From assembly GCA_028679405.1 (NCBI GenBank), contig JAJRBP010000185.1:1-8106 (forward strand): a stretch of 8,106 nucleotides of DNA. Direction: 5' to 3'. The stretch comes from Methanoregulaceae archaeon (lineage in GTDB: Archaea; Halobacteriota; Methanomicrobia; Methanomicrobiales; Methanospirillaceae). The position numbers and the translations under genes were made by a program. Numbering within the stretch: position 1 is the first letter of the stretch; each line of letters begins with the position of its first letter. Below are positions 1-6,985 of this stretch, piece after piece. The notes beneath the pieces are model-generated. The model searched no databases and was not told the origin of the DNA. It saw only the letters and a program-made list of their open reading frames with translations.

Positions 1-201
1 TACCCGGTCATAGGGATGCCTGTCTGGCTCCAGTGGTTCACCTATATCAACCCCAACGCCTACGCGATCCACGCCATGAGGAGTATCATGCTCCGGGGCC
101 AGGGGATAGGGGTTATCGGAACGGACCTCGCCGCCCTGGGGATATTTACCGTTGTCACCCTTTGCATCGGTATCCTGACGTACCGGAGGACGATCGAGTG
201 A
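1..201 (+). CDS. ABC-2 type transporter permease, C-terminal fragment
   Basis: This is the last 66 codons of a membrane permease whose 5' part lies left of the window; frame 1 is open from base 1 to a TGA at 199-201. The visible protein has the segment PVWLQWFTYINPNAYAIHAM, typical of the region before the last membrane helix in ABC-2 (DrrB/NodJ-like) permeases. One hydrophobic helix follows (about GTDLAALGIFTVVTLCIGIL), then a short basic tail ending YRRTIE. Such permeases pair with a separate ATPase subunit to export drugs, lipids or polysaccharides across the cytoplasmic membrane; the substrate cannot be told from this fragment. The ATPase gene is presumably upstream, outside the window. 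The gene is convergent with mutL. Family assignment rests on the tail only. Confidence 0.8.
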   Translation, partial: YPVIGMPVWLQWFTYINPNAYAIHAMRSIMLRGQGIGVIGTDLAALGIFTVVTLCIGILTYRRTIE

Positions 202-266
202 ATGCACCGGGTGCGCTGGAGCCAGGGCACAGGCCTGCCTCAGGAAGGAAATCGGGAAACCGGGAT

Positions 267-284
267 CCCTGGCCGGGACAGGCC
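267..284 (+). repeat. Short repeat, copy A (inverted relative to 4789-4805)
   Basis: CCCTGGCCGGGACAGGCC at 267-284 matches the reverse complement of 4789-4805 over 17 bases, with one extra G here. Each copy is itself a small hairpin (GGCC, short loop, GGCC). Both copies are intergenic and lie on opposite sides of the mutS-mutL operon. The match does not extend further in either direction, so chance in a GC-rich sequence remains possible. Confidence 0.3.
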
Positions 285-302
285 TGTGAAACAGACAGGG
301 CC
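281..302. repeat. Stem-loop in the permease/mutL gap
   Basis: GGCCTGT at 281-287 can pair with ACAGGGCC at 295-302 with one bulged G, around a 7-base loop (GAAACAG). It overlaps the palindrome at 278-287, so two folds compete. It sits midway between two convergent genes, where a terminator or mRNA 3'-end stabiliser would be expected, but no oligo-T run follows on either strand. Its function is unknown. Confidence 0.35.
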
Positions 303-337
303 GGTATACGGGGAATCCTGAAGGTAAGGTCCCGGGT

Positions 338-2089
338 TCATCCCCGCCCGAACAACCTGTCAAGGTTCTTCCCCTGAAACGAGACGATCGTCGGCCTCCC
401 GTGTGGGCACGTGTAGGGGTTTTCAGCTGTCCGGAGCTGGGCTATGAGCCTCTCGCACTGCTCGACCGAGCATGCAGAACCGGCCTTTATCGCACCCCTG
501 CAGGCGACGACCCTGACGATCCTCTCGCGCTCACCGGGCGCTTGTGAAGGTGCGGACCGAAGGAACTCGCCGATGACCTCCCTGATCGCGGCAGGACCGA
601 TCGAGCGGCCGAGGACCACCGGTACCGCCTGGATGATGAGGCTTTCCTTCCCGAACTGTTCGATCCCGAAGCCCTCCCTGTTGAGCCCGGGGATCAGCCC
701 TGCCAGGATGGCATGTTCCTGGGGAGAGAATTCGAGCACAAGGGGCGAGATCAGCTCCTGACGCTCACCCTGCGGCGACCGCAACAGCTGCTCGTAGAGG
801 ATCCGTTCGTGGGCGGCGTGCTGGTCGATCAGGACAAGGTCGCCGTATTCCGACTCGGCAACGATATAGAGGCCCATGGCCTGGCCTATCACCCGGTACG
901 CAGGGAGGACAGGTTCCCCCGGTCCGGTATCCCTGATAAGCGTTGCACTCCTGCGGAGCCGCCGGTCAGTATCCATGGAGAACGGGGGAGCGGCTTCGTG
1001 CACCGCCGGTGCTACTGCCGGCGATGCAGAATAAGATCCCATGACAGCAGATTTCGCTGCGTCGGGTTCAGGCACGAGGTTTTCTCCTCTGAGAGCCTGG
1101 CGGACCGCATCGGCAAGGGCTTTGCAGATCTCCTCTTCCCTGCCGATCCTCACGATCTTTTTTGCAGGGTGGACATTCACATCCACATCAGGTCCTGCGA
1201 TCGAACAGTCGATGAACGCAACGGGGTACCGATCCTTCGGAAGGAGTGTGCCGTACCCGTCGCGCAGTCCTGCCGTGAGCGATCGCGAGATGACTGGACG
1301 GTGGTTGATGCTGATGAAGACCTGGTACGGATTCGGGCGCTGGATAGCAGGTTTTGCGATAAAACCGGTAAACTCACCTGACGGGTGGTGCCCGGAGAAC
1401 GGGACCAGTCCGCTGACAAGGTCTTTCCCATAGAGGTCTGACAGAGTGTCGGACAGGTTGCCTCTCGCGCGGGTGGCGAGGCGTTCTCGCCCGTTGTGGA
1501 CCAGCCTGAACGCAACTGCGGGATTGGATATTGCCGCCCGCTCCATAACGCCGGTGATCCGGGCGATCTCGGTCTGAAGGCTCTTCTGGAACTTCCGCCT
1601 CGCGGGCGTATTGAAAAAGAGGTCCTCTACGAGTACGGTCGTCCCGTCCGGGGCCCCGGTCTCCTCTGAGAGCAGCGTCTCCCCTCCCTCGAATACGATC
1701 CTGGTCCCTGCAACCGGCCCGGTTCCCCTCTCCTTGGTGGTAAGGCTGACCCGTGCGACCGCACCGATGCTCGCGAGGGCCTCCCCCCGGAAGCCCATCG
1801 TGGTGCATACAGACAAGTCGCCGATCCCTGCGATCTTGCTCGTCGCGTACCTCGTGAAGGCGAGCGCGGCATCGGCAGGACTCATTCCTGCGCCGTCGTC
1901 GACCACACGGATGGAACGGACCGTCCCCCCCGAGGACTGCAGGGTGACCGTGATTCTTGAAGCCATTGCATCGATCGAGTTCTCCACGAGCTCTTTTACC
2001 ACTGAGGCCGGCCCTTCGACGACCTCTCCTGCGGAGATCAGGCTGATAACCCCGGGGTCGAGTACGTGGATGACCTGCCTGGAAGTCAT
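338..2089 (-). CDS. mutL: DNA mismatch repair protein MutL (endonuclease type)
   Basis: MutL couples mismatch recognition by MutS to strand incision and excision. The 583-residue product has the N-terminal GHKL ATPase: Glu33 and Asn37 in KELVENS, DDGAGM at 64-69, TSKI at 83-86, GFRGEAL at 99-105, and the HPAK lysine near residue 310. A low-complexity Ala/Pro linker spans about 340-395. The C-terminal dimerisation and nuclease domain carries DQHAAHERILYE at 422-433, which fits DQHA(x)2E(x)4E exactly, plus ACR at 529-531 and CPHGRP at 561-566. These are the metal-binding motifs of nicking MutL proteins, absent from Escherichia coli MutL, so no MutH should be needed. QELISP at 444-449 fits the QxxL/IxP clamp-binding motif. 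The start overlaps the mutS stop as ATGA and follows a purine-rich ribosome site, so the two genes are very likely translationally coupled. The length is slightly below the usual 600-630 residues because the linker is short. Confidence 0.97.
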   Translation of the reverse strand: MTSRQVIHVLDPGVISLISAGEVVEGPASVVKELVENSIDAMASRITVTLQSSGGTVRSIRVVDDGAGMSPADAALAFTRYATSKIAGIGDLSVCTTMGFRGEALASIGAVARVSLTTKERGTGPVAGTRIVFEGGETLLSEETGAPDGTTVLVEDLFFNTPARRKFQKSLQTEIARITGVMERAAISNPAVAFRLVHNGRERLATRARGNLSDTLSDLYGKDLVSGLVPFSGHHPSGEFTGFIAKPAIQRPNPYQVFISINHRPVISRSLTAGLRDGYGTLLPKDRYPVAFIDCSIAGPDVDVNVHPAKKIVRIGREEEICKALADAVRQALRGENLVPEPDAAKSAVMGSYSASPAVAPAVHEAAPPFSMDTDRRLRRSATLIRDTGPGEPVLPAYRVIGQAMGLYIVAESEYGDLVLIDQHAAHERILYEQLLRSPQGERQELISPLVLEFSPQEHAILAGLIPGLNREGFGIEQFGKESLIIQAVPVVLGRSIGPAAIREVIGEFLRSAPSQAPGERERIVRVVACRGAIKAGSACSVEQCERLIAQLRTAENPYTCPHGRPTIVSFQGKNLDRLFGRG

Positions 2090-4716
2090 CCGCGCCTCTC
2101 CCTGCAGGTCGATCTGAGTTCATAGAGTTTCTCGAGGGCCTGGAGCGGGGTCATGCTCTCGGGGTCGATCCTGGAGAGCTCGCGGATGACCGGATCGGGA
2201 GGTGCAGGCCCGGGGGAATCGATCAGCAGGAGCTGCGTATACCTTTTTGCAACTCCCGGGCGGTACTCCCTCTTCTGGATCTCTTCGAGGAGGGCATATG
2301 CCCGCTCGATCACCTTTGCCGGCACCCCGGCCCGTTCGGCGACGTGAATCCCGTAACTCCTGTCGGTCGCCCCGGGGATGAGCTTCCGGAGAAAAATGAC
2401 CGAGCTCCCTGTATCCTTTACTGCGAAATGGTAGTTTCTCGCCCTCTTCCACTCTCCCTCGATCCCGACAAGCTCGTGGAAATGAGTCGCAAAGAGCGTC
2501 CGGGGCCCTTCCGTCCCGCGCCCGTGGAGGTACTCGAGCACCGCCTGCGCGATGCAGAAGCCGTCAAGGGTGCTCGTTCCTCTCCCGATCTCGTCCAGGA
2601 TCACGAGGCTCCGCGAAGTCACATGAGTGAGTATATGTGCGAGCTCGAGCATCTCCACCATGAACGTACTCTGTCCCCGGGCGAGGTCGTCGAACGCCCC
2701 GACCCGGGTGAAGATCTGGTCCACGACCCCGACTTTTGCATAGGATGCAGGGACGAAGGACCCCATCTGCGCCATGAGGGTGATGAGCGCCACGCTCCTC
2801 ATGTACGTGGATTTTCCCGCCATGTTCGCGCCGGTGATTATCAACACCTGTTCGCCGGATGCAGAGAGGGAGAGGTCGTTCGGGACAAACGCCCCGTCCA
2901 TATGGCGTTCCACAACCGGGTGGCGGGCATCCCGGAGGATGTGGGCGGATCCGGTGTCGACAACCGGCCTCGTATATCCATGCCTTTCGGCAACTTCTGC
3001 GAGAGATGAAAGGAGGTCAAGGGTCCCGATCCCCTCCGCGGTCTCCAGAAGGTCCTGGACAGTGCCACGGAGCTCCTCGAGGATCCTTGCATAGATCTCC
3101 TTCTCGAGCGAGAGGACACGTTCATCCGCGGCAGTTACGAGCGCTTCCTTCTCGCGGAGCTCCGGGATCGTATAACGTTCTCCCCCCGTGGTCGTCTGCC
3201 TCCTTTCATAGTGGGGGGGCACGAGGTGGAGGTTTGCCCTGGAGACCTCGATATAGTACCCGAATACCGAGGTATATCCCACTTTTAAGGACCTGATCCC
3301 GGTCTTCTCACGTTCTGTCTGCTGGAGCGCGGCGATCCAGCCCTTCCCCGACCCCGAACGTGCCCGTTCCGCGTCGAGTTTCCCGTCGTACCCCGGCCTG
3401 ATCACCCCGCCGTTCCGGACGACCGCAGGCGGGTCGTCGGCGATCGCCCTCCGGATCAGGTCGCGGGCTGCCGGACAATCCCTGAGCGCGCCTGCAGAGC
3501 CCATAACAAGGGAGGGAGCATGGGTATGGAGATCCCTGACTCCAGGGACGAGCGCAAGTGCATTCGAGAGAGTGCCCAGGTCCCTCGGGCCTGCGTTCCC
3601 GTAACTGATCCTTCCTGCGATCCTCGCGATGTCGCCGAGACGGTGAAGGGTTTCACGGAGTTCGCGTCTTACCCCGGTATTCTCCAGGTAATACGCCACC
3701 GCCTCGAGCCTGTCGTTGATCCCTGCCGGGTCGGTGAGGGGCGAAGTAATCCATGAACGAAGGAGCCGGCTCCCCATCGCCGTCTCCGTCATGTCGAGCG
3801 CCCCGATCAGGCTCCCGGACCTGGTCCGCCCGCTTATGCTCTCGAGCACTTCCAGGTTCCTGAGCGTGACCGCATCGAGCACGAGCGAGCCGGAGGCCCT
3901 CCTGTCCGAGAGCATGCCGATATGAGCGAGGCCGCATTTCTGGGTCTCCTTTGCATAACGGAGTGCTGCACCTGCAGCACCGGCTGTCTCCGGCCCTAAT
4001 TGACCGAATCCTGCGAGAGATCCAGTCCCGAAATGCTCCTGGAGCACTTCAGCTCCCGCTTCCGGATCGAATGCCTCCTTCTTCCAGGTCGTCACCGGAA
4101 TACCTTCCTCTTCGATAACGGCCAGCAGCTCCCGGGGAAATGCCGGGTCGGTTATGCACTCTGACGGCCGGTGCCTGGCAATCTCTGAACGGAAGGCCGC
4201 CCCGTCAGCCTGGCACGAGGATGAGAAGAACTCCCCTGTCGAGATATCGAGAAAGGCGAGCCCGCAAATCTTTTTCTCATCAGGACATGCCACCGACATG
4301 AGGTACCGGGCCTGGGGTCCGGGTGCCATCCCCGGATCAATCACCGTACCCGGGGTTATTACCCTGACCACTTCCCTCCGGACTATCCCCTTTGCCGATC
4401 GTGCGTCTTCTGCCTGGTCGCAGACCGCTACGCGGTATCCCTTCGCAACAAGGCGGGCGATGTACCCTTCTGCCGCGTGGTACGGTACCCCCGCGAGCGG
4501 GATCCTGGACCCTTCCGCACCCTTAGACCGGGAGGTGAGGACGATGTCAAGCTCCCTTGAGACGAGCTCGGCATCGGATCCGAATGTCTCGTAGAAGTCT
4601 CCGATATGGAAAAAAAGGATGGAATCCGGATGCTTCGCCTTGATCGCGAGGTATTGCTCCATCGCCGGGGTCTTTCGTGCCGCCGGTGGTGTGCCGTTCC
4701 CTGACCCCTGGGACAT
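2086..4716 (-). CDS. mutS: DNA mismatch repair protein MutS
   Basis: MutS binds mispaired or looped-out bases and uses ATP to become a sliding clamp that recruits MutL. The 876-residue protein has the full MutS1 architecture. The mismatch-binding domain has the Phe-x-Glu motif in GDFYETF (Phe41, Glu43); connector, lever and clamp domains follow to about residue 570. The ABC-type ATPase has Walker A GANMAGKST (629-637), the STFMVEM segment near 683, Walker B with Asp708-Glu709 in LVILDEIGRGTSTLDG, and the His loop ATHFHEL (His745). A C-terminal tail follows, with a clamp-binding-like QLLLI (828-832) and the usual DPESMTPLQALEKLYEL ending. The Phe-x-Glu motif marks it as a repair MutS, not MutS2 or a recombination paralogue. 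Walker A has Ala where nearly all family members have Pro. The chosen ATG is the most upstream possible, since an in-frame TGA lies at 4725-4723; Met19 (4662) is an alternative because family similarity starts near residue 16. mutL follows with a 4-base overlap. Confidence 0.97.
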   Translation of the reverse strand: MSQGSGNGTPPAARKTPAMEQYLAIKAKHPDSILFFHIGDFYETFGSDAELVSRELDIVLTSRSKGAEGSRIPLAGVPYHAAEGYIARLVAKGYRVAVCDQAEDARSAKGIVRREVVRVITPGTVIDPGMAPGPQARYLMSVACPDEKKICGLAFLDISTGEFFSSSCQADGAAFRSEIARHRPSECITDPAFPRELLAVIEEEGIPVTTWKKEAFDPEAGAEVLQEHFGTGSLAGFGQLGPETAGAAGAALRYAKETQKCGLAHIGMLSDRRASGSLVLDAVTLRNLEVLESISGRTRSGSLIGALDMTETAMGSRLLRSWITSPLTDPAGINDRLEAVAYYLENTGVRRELRETLHRLGDIARIAGRISYGNAGPRDLGTLSNALALVPGVRDLHTHAPSLVMGSAGALRDCPAARDLIRRAIADDPPAVVRNGGVIRPGYDGKLDAERARSGSGKGWIAALQQTEREKTGIRSLKVGYTSVFGYYIEVSRANLHLVPPHYERRQTTTGGERYTIPELREKEALVTAADERVLSLEKEIYARILEELRGTVQDLLETAEGIGTLDLLSSLAEVAERHGYTRPVVDTGSAHILRDARHPVVERHMDGAFVPNDLSLSASGEQVLIITGANMAGKSTYMRSVALITLMAQMGSFVPASYAKVGVVDQIFTRVGAFDDLARGQSTFMVEMLELAHILTHVTSRSLVILDEIGRGTSTLDGFCIAQAVLEYLHGRGTEGPRTLFATHFHELVGIEGEWKRARNYHFAVKDTGSSVIFLRKLIPGATDRSYGIHVAERAGVPAKVIERAYALLEEIQKREYRPGVAKRYTQLLLIDSPGPAPPDPVIRELSRIDPESMTPLQALEKLYELRSTCRERRG
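2095..2102 (-). promoter_or_regulatory. Ribosome binding site of mutL
   Basis: On the minus strand GGGAGAGG lies five bases before the mutL ATG (2089-2087), inside the last codons of mutS. It supports this start rather than a later one. It also shows that mutL can recruit ribosomes itself as well as being coupled to mutS through the 4-base stop/start overlap. Confidence 0.6.
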
Positions 4717-4840
4717 CGTACATCATATATCCCCGGGGGAGAAATGTCTGGCGATTCGCTTGGCGGGGGGACCTGACAGGATACCCGGGGCCTGTCCGGC
4801 CAGGGAAGAATGATATCCGATCCCGGCCGATCAGGTTTCC
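4717..4840. promoter_or_regulatory. Divergent intergenic region between mutS and the DUF255 gene
   Basis: These 124 bp must supply promoters for the mutSL operon (leftward) and the thioredoxin-domain gene (rightward). The only AT-rich patch is CATCATATAT at 4721-4730, which could serve as an archaeal TATA box in either direction. For the rightward gene it would put transcription start near 4755, with a leader of about 85 bases. For mutS it lies only about 5 to 15 bases before the ATG, too close unless translation starts further in. The rest is GC-rich and contains GACAGG (4775-4780) facing CCTGTC (4791-4796) across a 10-base loop. There is no recognisable sigma-70 promoter or known operator. 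Confidence 0.45.
4789..4805 (-). repeat. Short repeat, copy B (inverted relative to 267-284)
   Basis: GGCCTGTCCGGCCAGGG is, read on the minus strand, the same as 267-284 less one G. It lies in what would be the 5' leader of the DUF255 gene. It overlaps the right arm of a 6-bp stem formed by 4775-4780 and 4791-4796, so it could form an RNA hairpin in the leader. It may be a chance match in GC-rich DNA. Confidence 0.3.
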
Positions 4841-6970
4841 ATGGTGCTGCCGGGTTCAGACGGTCCGGATGTGTCCGCACGACTTCCCAACAGGCTTTCC
4901 CGCGAGAAAAGCCCGTATCTTCTTCAGCATGCGTACAACCCCGTGGACTGGTACCCGTGGGGAGAGGACGCATTCCATCGCGCGAAGAAAGAGGATATCC
5001 CGGTCTTCCTCTCGATCGGGTACGCCTCCTGCCACTGGTGCCACGTAATGGAAGAGGAGTCATTCGGGGACCCGGTGGTTGCAGCCCTGCTGAATTCCTC
5101 CTTCGTCTGCGTGAAGGTCGATCGCGAGGAACGCCCGGACATCGACCACCTGTACATGACCGCCTGCCAGATGCTGACCGGTTCCGGCGGCTGGCCTTTA
5201 ACGCTCCTGCTCACGCCGGAAAAGGAGCCGTTCTTTGCCGCGACGTATATCCCGAAGGAGTCCAGGTTCGGGGCTTCCGGACTTCTTGACCTCGTGCCGA
5301 GGCTCCGCAGTATCTGGGATGAACGAAGGGGGGAGGTTGTCAGGGTGGCAGAGGAGATCACGAGGTCGCTTTGTGAGCCTCCGCAGGATAATGGCTCCGC
5401 GAGGCCGGATAAAACCACCCTCACGGAGGCATACCGCGACCTGGCCTCCAGGTTCGACAGGGTGAACGGCGGTTTCGGTCGGTCCCCGAAATTTCCCGAA
5501 CCCCATCTCCTCCTCTTCCTTCTGCGGTACTGGAACCGTACGGGTGAAGAATCCGCTCTCCGGATGGTGGAACTGACCCTGGATAAGATCGACCTCGGTG
5601 GGATCCATGACCACGTGGGCTCTGGATTTCATCGGTACTCAACCGACGAGGCATGGCTCGTACCCCACTTCGAGAAGATGCTCTGTGACCAGGCGCTCAT
5701 CGCCATGGCCTGCACAGAGGCATACCTCGCAACCGGTTCCCCCAGGTACGAAAAGATGGCCAGGGACTGCCTCGGATACGTGCTTTCAGACCTGGTATCC
5801 CCGGAGGGCGCATTCTACAGTTCCGAGGATGCCGACAGCGGGGGGGAGGAAGGCAGGTATTACCTCTGGACATCAGGTGAGATCACCGGTTGTCTCGGCG
5901 AGGAGGCCGGGCGGGTCTTCTCTCTTGCCTACGGCGTTACACCGTCAGGCAACTTCCCGGGTACGGGAACGGGAAGAACCGGGGAAAACGTCCTGCACCT
6001 TACCGCATATCCCGACACTCTTGCCGGCAGGCTTGGAATGGACCGTGACCACCTGTCTGAGGTGCTGGCGAGATCAAGGGAGGTCCTCCGTAGCGAACGG
6101 AACCGCCGGGAAAGGCCGGCGCGCGACGACAAGGTCATCGCGGACTGGAACGGCCTTATGGTCGCAGCTCTTGCAAAGGCCGGCCGGGGCCTTTCGGACC
6201 CGTCTTTTACCGACGCTGCTGCCCGGGCTGCCAGGTTCATCCTTGACCGGATGCGCCCGCCCGATGGCGGGTTGTTCCACCGGTTCCGGGATGGTGAGGC
6301 TGCTATCCCCGGTCGCGCCGGGGATTACGCCGCGATGGTCCTCGGGCTGGTCGAGCTCCACCTGACCACCATGGACCCCTCCTGGCTCGATCACGCGGTA
6401 AAACTCACCAGGTATCTCGTGGACCATTTCGGCGATAAAGTCCATGGGGGGTTCTTTCTCACGCCCTCCGGGGAGAACGATCTTCCGGTACGACAGAAAG
6501 ATCTCTATGACGGGGCCGTTCCTTCTACAAATTCCATCGGCTTTCTGGACCTGCTCCTCCTCACCCGGATCACCGGCGCAGGCGGTTTCGAAGAGGAGGC
6601 CGGGCGTATCGCGGGGATGTTCTCACAGGCGGTCCGATCATCCCCGTCTTCGTATGGATATTTCCTCTGCGGACTTGACTACGCGATCGGACCTTCGCAC
6701 GAGGTGCACGTCCGCGGGGACCTGTCCTCGCAAAAGACGAAAAAGATGGTAGATACTCTCCATGCGTCCTATATCCCCTCGACCCTCGTCCTGCTTCGCC
6801 GGCAGGAAGCGGCAACTCAGGGCAATGAAACCGGGGGAATCCCTGACGGCCAGGGACTTGCAGAAGTATGTTCCGGGCGCGCCTGCATGCCAGGACTCGG
6901 CTCGCCCGGGGAGGTACTTTCGCTCGTCGGGGCAAGGAGGAAAGTGATCGTTGAGCCAGGAAAAAAATAA
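4841..6970 (+). CDS. DUF255/YyaL-type thioredoxin-domain protein
   Basis: This 709-residue soluble protein belongs to the family of bacterial YyaL and animal spermatogenesis-associated protein 20. The thioredoxin-like domain (about 15-180) opens with [20 protein letters not shown] and has the redox motif Cys64-His-Trp-Cys67 and the cis-proline loop GGWP (116-119). An alpha/alpha toroid follows, resembling N-acylglucosamine epimerases and glycosidases, with conserved blocks [20 protein letters not shown] (262-281), EDADS (329-333), [12 protein letters not shown] (429-440) and [12 protein letters not shown] (554-565). The tail has Cys677 and Cys682, matching a paired-cysteine ending common in the family. 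Length fits the usual 600-750. The biochemical role of the family is not established; a redox or sugar-related activity is only inferred from folds. The ATG at 4841 follows an in-frame stop at 4811-4813, with a weak AGGT four bases upstream; GTG at 4871 is an alternative. It has no signal peptide or membrane segment. It diverges from mutS and converges on the next gene. Confidence 0.93.
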   Translation: MVLPGSDGPDVSARLPNRLSREKSPYLLQHAYNPVDWYPWGEDAFHRAKKEDIPVFLSIGYASCHWCHVMEEESFGDPVVAALLNSSFVCVKVDREERPDIDHLYMTACQMLTGSGGWPLTLLLTPEKEPFFAATYIPKESRFGASGLLDLVPRLRSIWDERRGEVVRVAEEITRSLCEPPQDNGSARPDKTTLTEAYRDLASRFDRVNGGFGRSPKFPEPHLLLFLLRYWNRTGEESALRMVELTLDKIDLGGIHDHVGSGFHRYSTDEAWLVPHFEKMLCDQALIAMACTEAYLATGSPRYEKMARDCLGYVLSDLVSPEGAFYSSEDADSGGEEGRYYLWTSGEITGCLGEEAGRVFSLAYGVTPSGNFPGTGTGRTGENVLHLTAYPDTLAGRLGMDRDHLSEVLARSREVLRSERNRRERPARDDKVIADWNGLMVAALAKAGRGLSDPSFTDAAARAARFILDRMRPPDGGLFHRFRDGEAAIPGRAGDYAAMVLGLVELHLTTMDPSWLDHAVKLTRYLVDHFGDKVHGGFFLTPSGENDLPVRQKDLYDGAVPSTNSIGFLDLLLLTRITGAGGFEEEAGRIAGMFSQAVRSSPSSYGYFLCGLDYAIGPSHEVHVRGDLSSQKTKKMVDTLHASYIPSTLVLLRRQEAATQGNETGGIPDGQGLAEVCSGRACMPGLGSPGEVLSLVGARRKVIVEPGKK
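6961..6967 (-). terminator. Oligo-T terminator of the split-barrel flavoprotein gene
   Basis: Seven consecutive A residues on the plus strand give T7 on the minus strand, seven bases beyond the stop of the leftward gene. They encode the Lys-Lys end of the DUF255 protein and lead into its stop codon. Together with the T runs at 6971-6985 they form a compact two-way terminator. Confidence 0.5.
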
Positions 6971-6985
6971 TTTTTAGAGATTTTT
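6971..6985 (+). terminator. Oligo-T terminator of the DUF255 gene
   Basis: Directly after the TAA stop, the plus strand reads TTTTT, AGAGA, TTTTT with no hairpin before it. Paired short T runs of this kind are what archaeal RNA polymerase uses for termination. Most of the element lies inside the final codons of the opposing gene, so its sequence is also under coding constraint. Confidence 0.5.

Larger units (their letters stand above)
202..337. other. Convergent intergenic gap with small inverted repeats
   Basis: This 136-bp gap lies between the permease stop and the mutL stop. It has no plausible gene and no T tract suited to terminate either flanking gene. It does hold several short symmetrical elements: GCACCGGGTGC near 204-214, a 9-base direct repeat ACAGGCCTG at 229-237 and 278-286, the perfect palindrome ACAGGCCTGT at 278-287, and a hairpin at 281-302. 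The hairpins could slow or end transcription from either side, which is inference. Confidence 0.5.

Noticed and set aside
202..337. tRNA or small RNA gene in the permease/mutL gap
   Set aside because: The hairpins are short and do not form a cloverleaf. There is no anticodon arm, T-loop consensus or terminator.
33..377. 114-codon plus-strand frame running from the permease through the gap into mutL
   Set aside because: It is out of frame with the permease tail, Pro/Arg/Gly-rich, and has no domain. It exists only because stop codons are rare in this GC-rich DNA.
713..1381. 222-codon open frame on the plus strand, antisense to mutL
   Set aside because: Long antisense frames are common in GC-rich genes. 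The product is Arg-rich with no family signature and no upstream ribosome site.
1374..2123. 249-codon open frame on the minus strand overlapping mutL
   Set aside because: It is a frame-shifted shadow of mutL, rich in Arg, Gly and Pro, with no recognisable domain. The mutL frame holds every catalytic motif.
2344..3009. 221-codon open frame on the plus strand, antisense to mutS
   Set aside because: It overlaps the best-conserved ATPase part of mutS, which fully explains the codon pattern, and its translation resembles no known protein.
4428..5063. 211-codon minus-strand frame crossing the mutS/DUF255 intergenic region
   Set aside because: It overlaps the starts of both real genes in other frames, and its product is Arg/Pro/Ser-rich without motifs.
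5598..6365. 255-codon plus-strand frame inside the DUF255 gene
   Set aside because: It is a shifted shadow of the conserved toroid domain. Ser/Thr/Arg-rich composition and lack of any motif argue against a gene.
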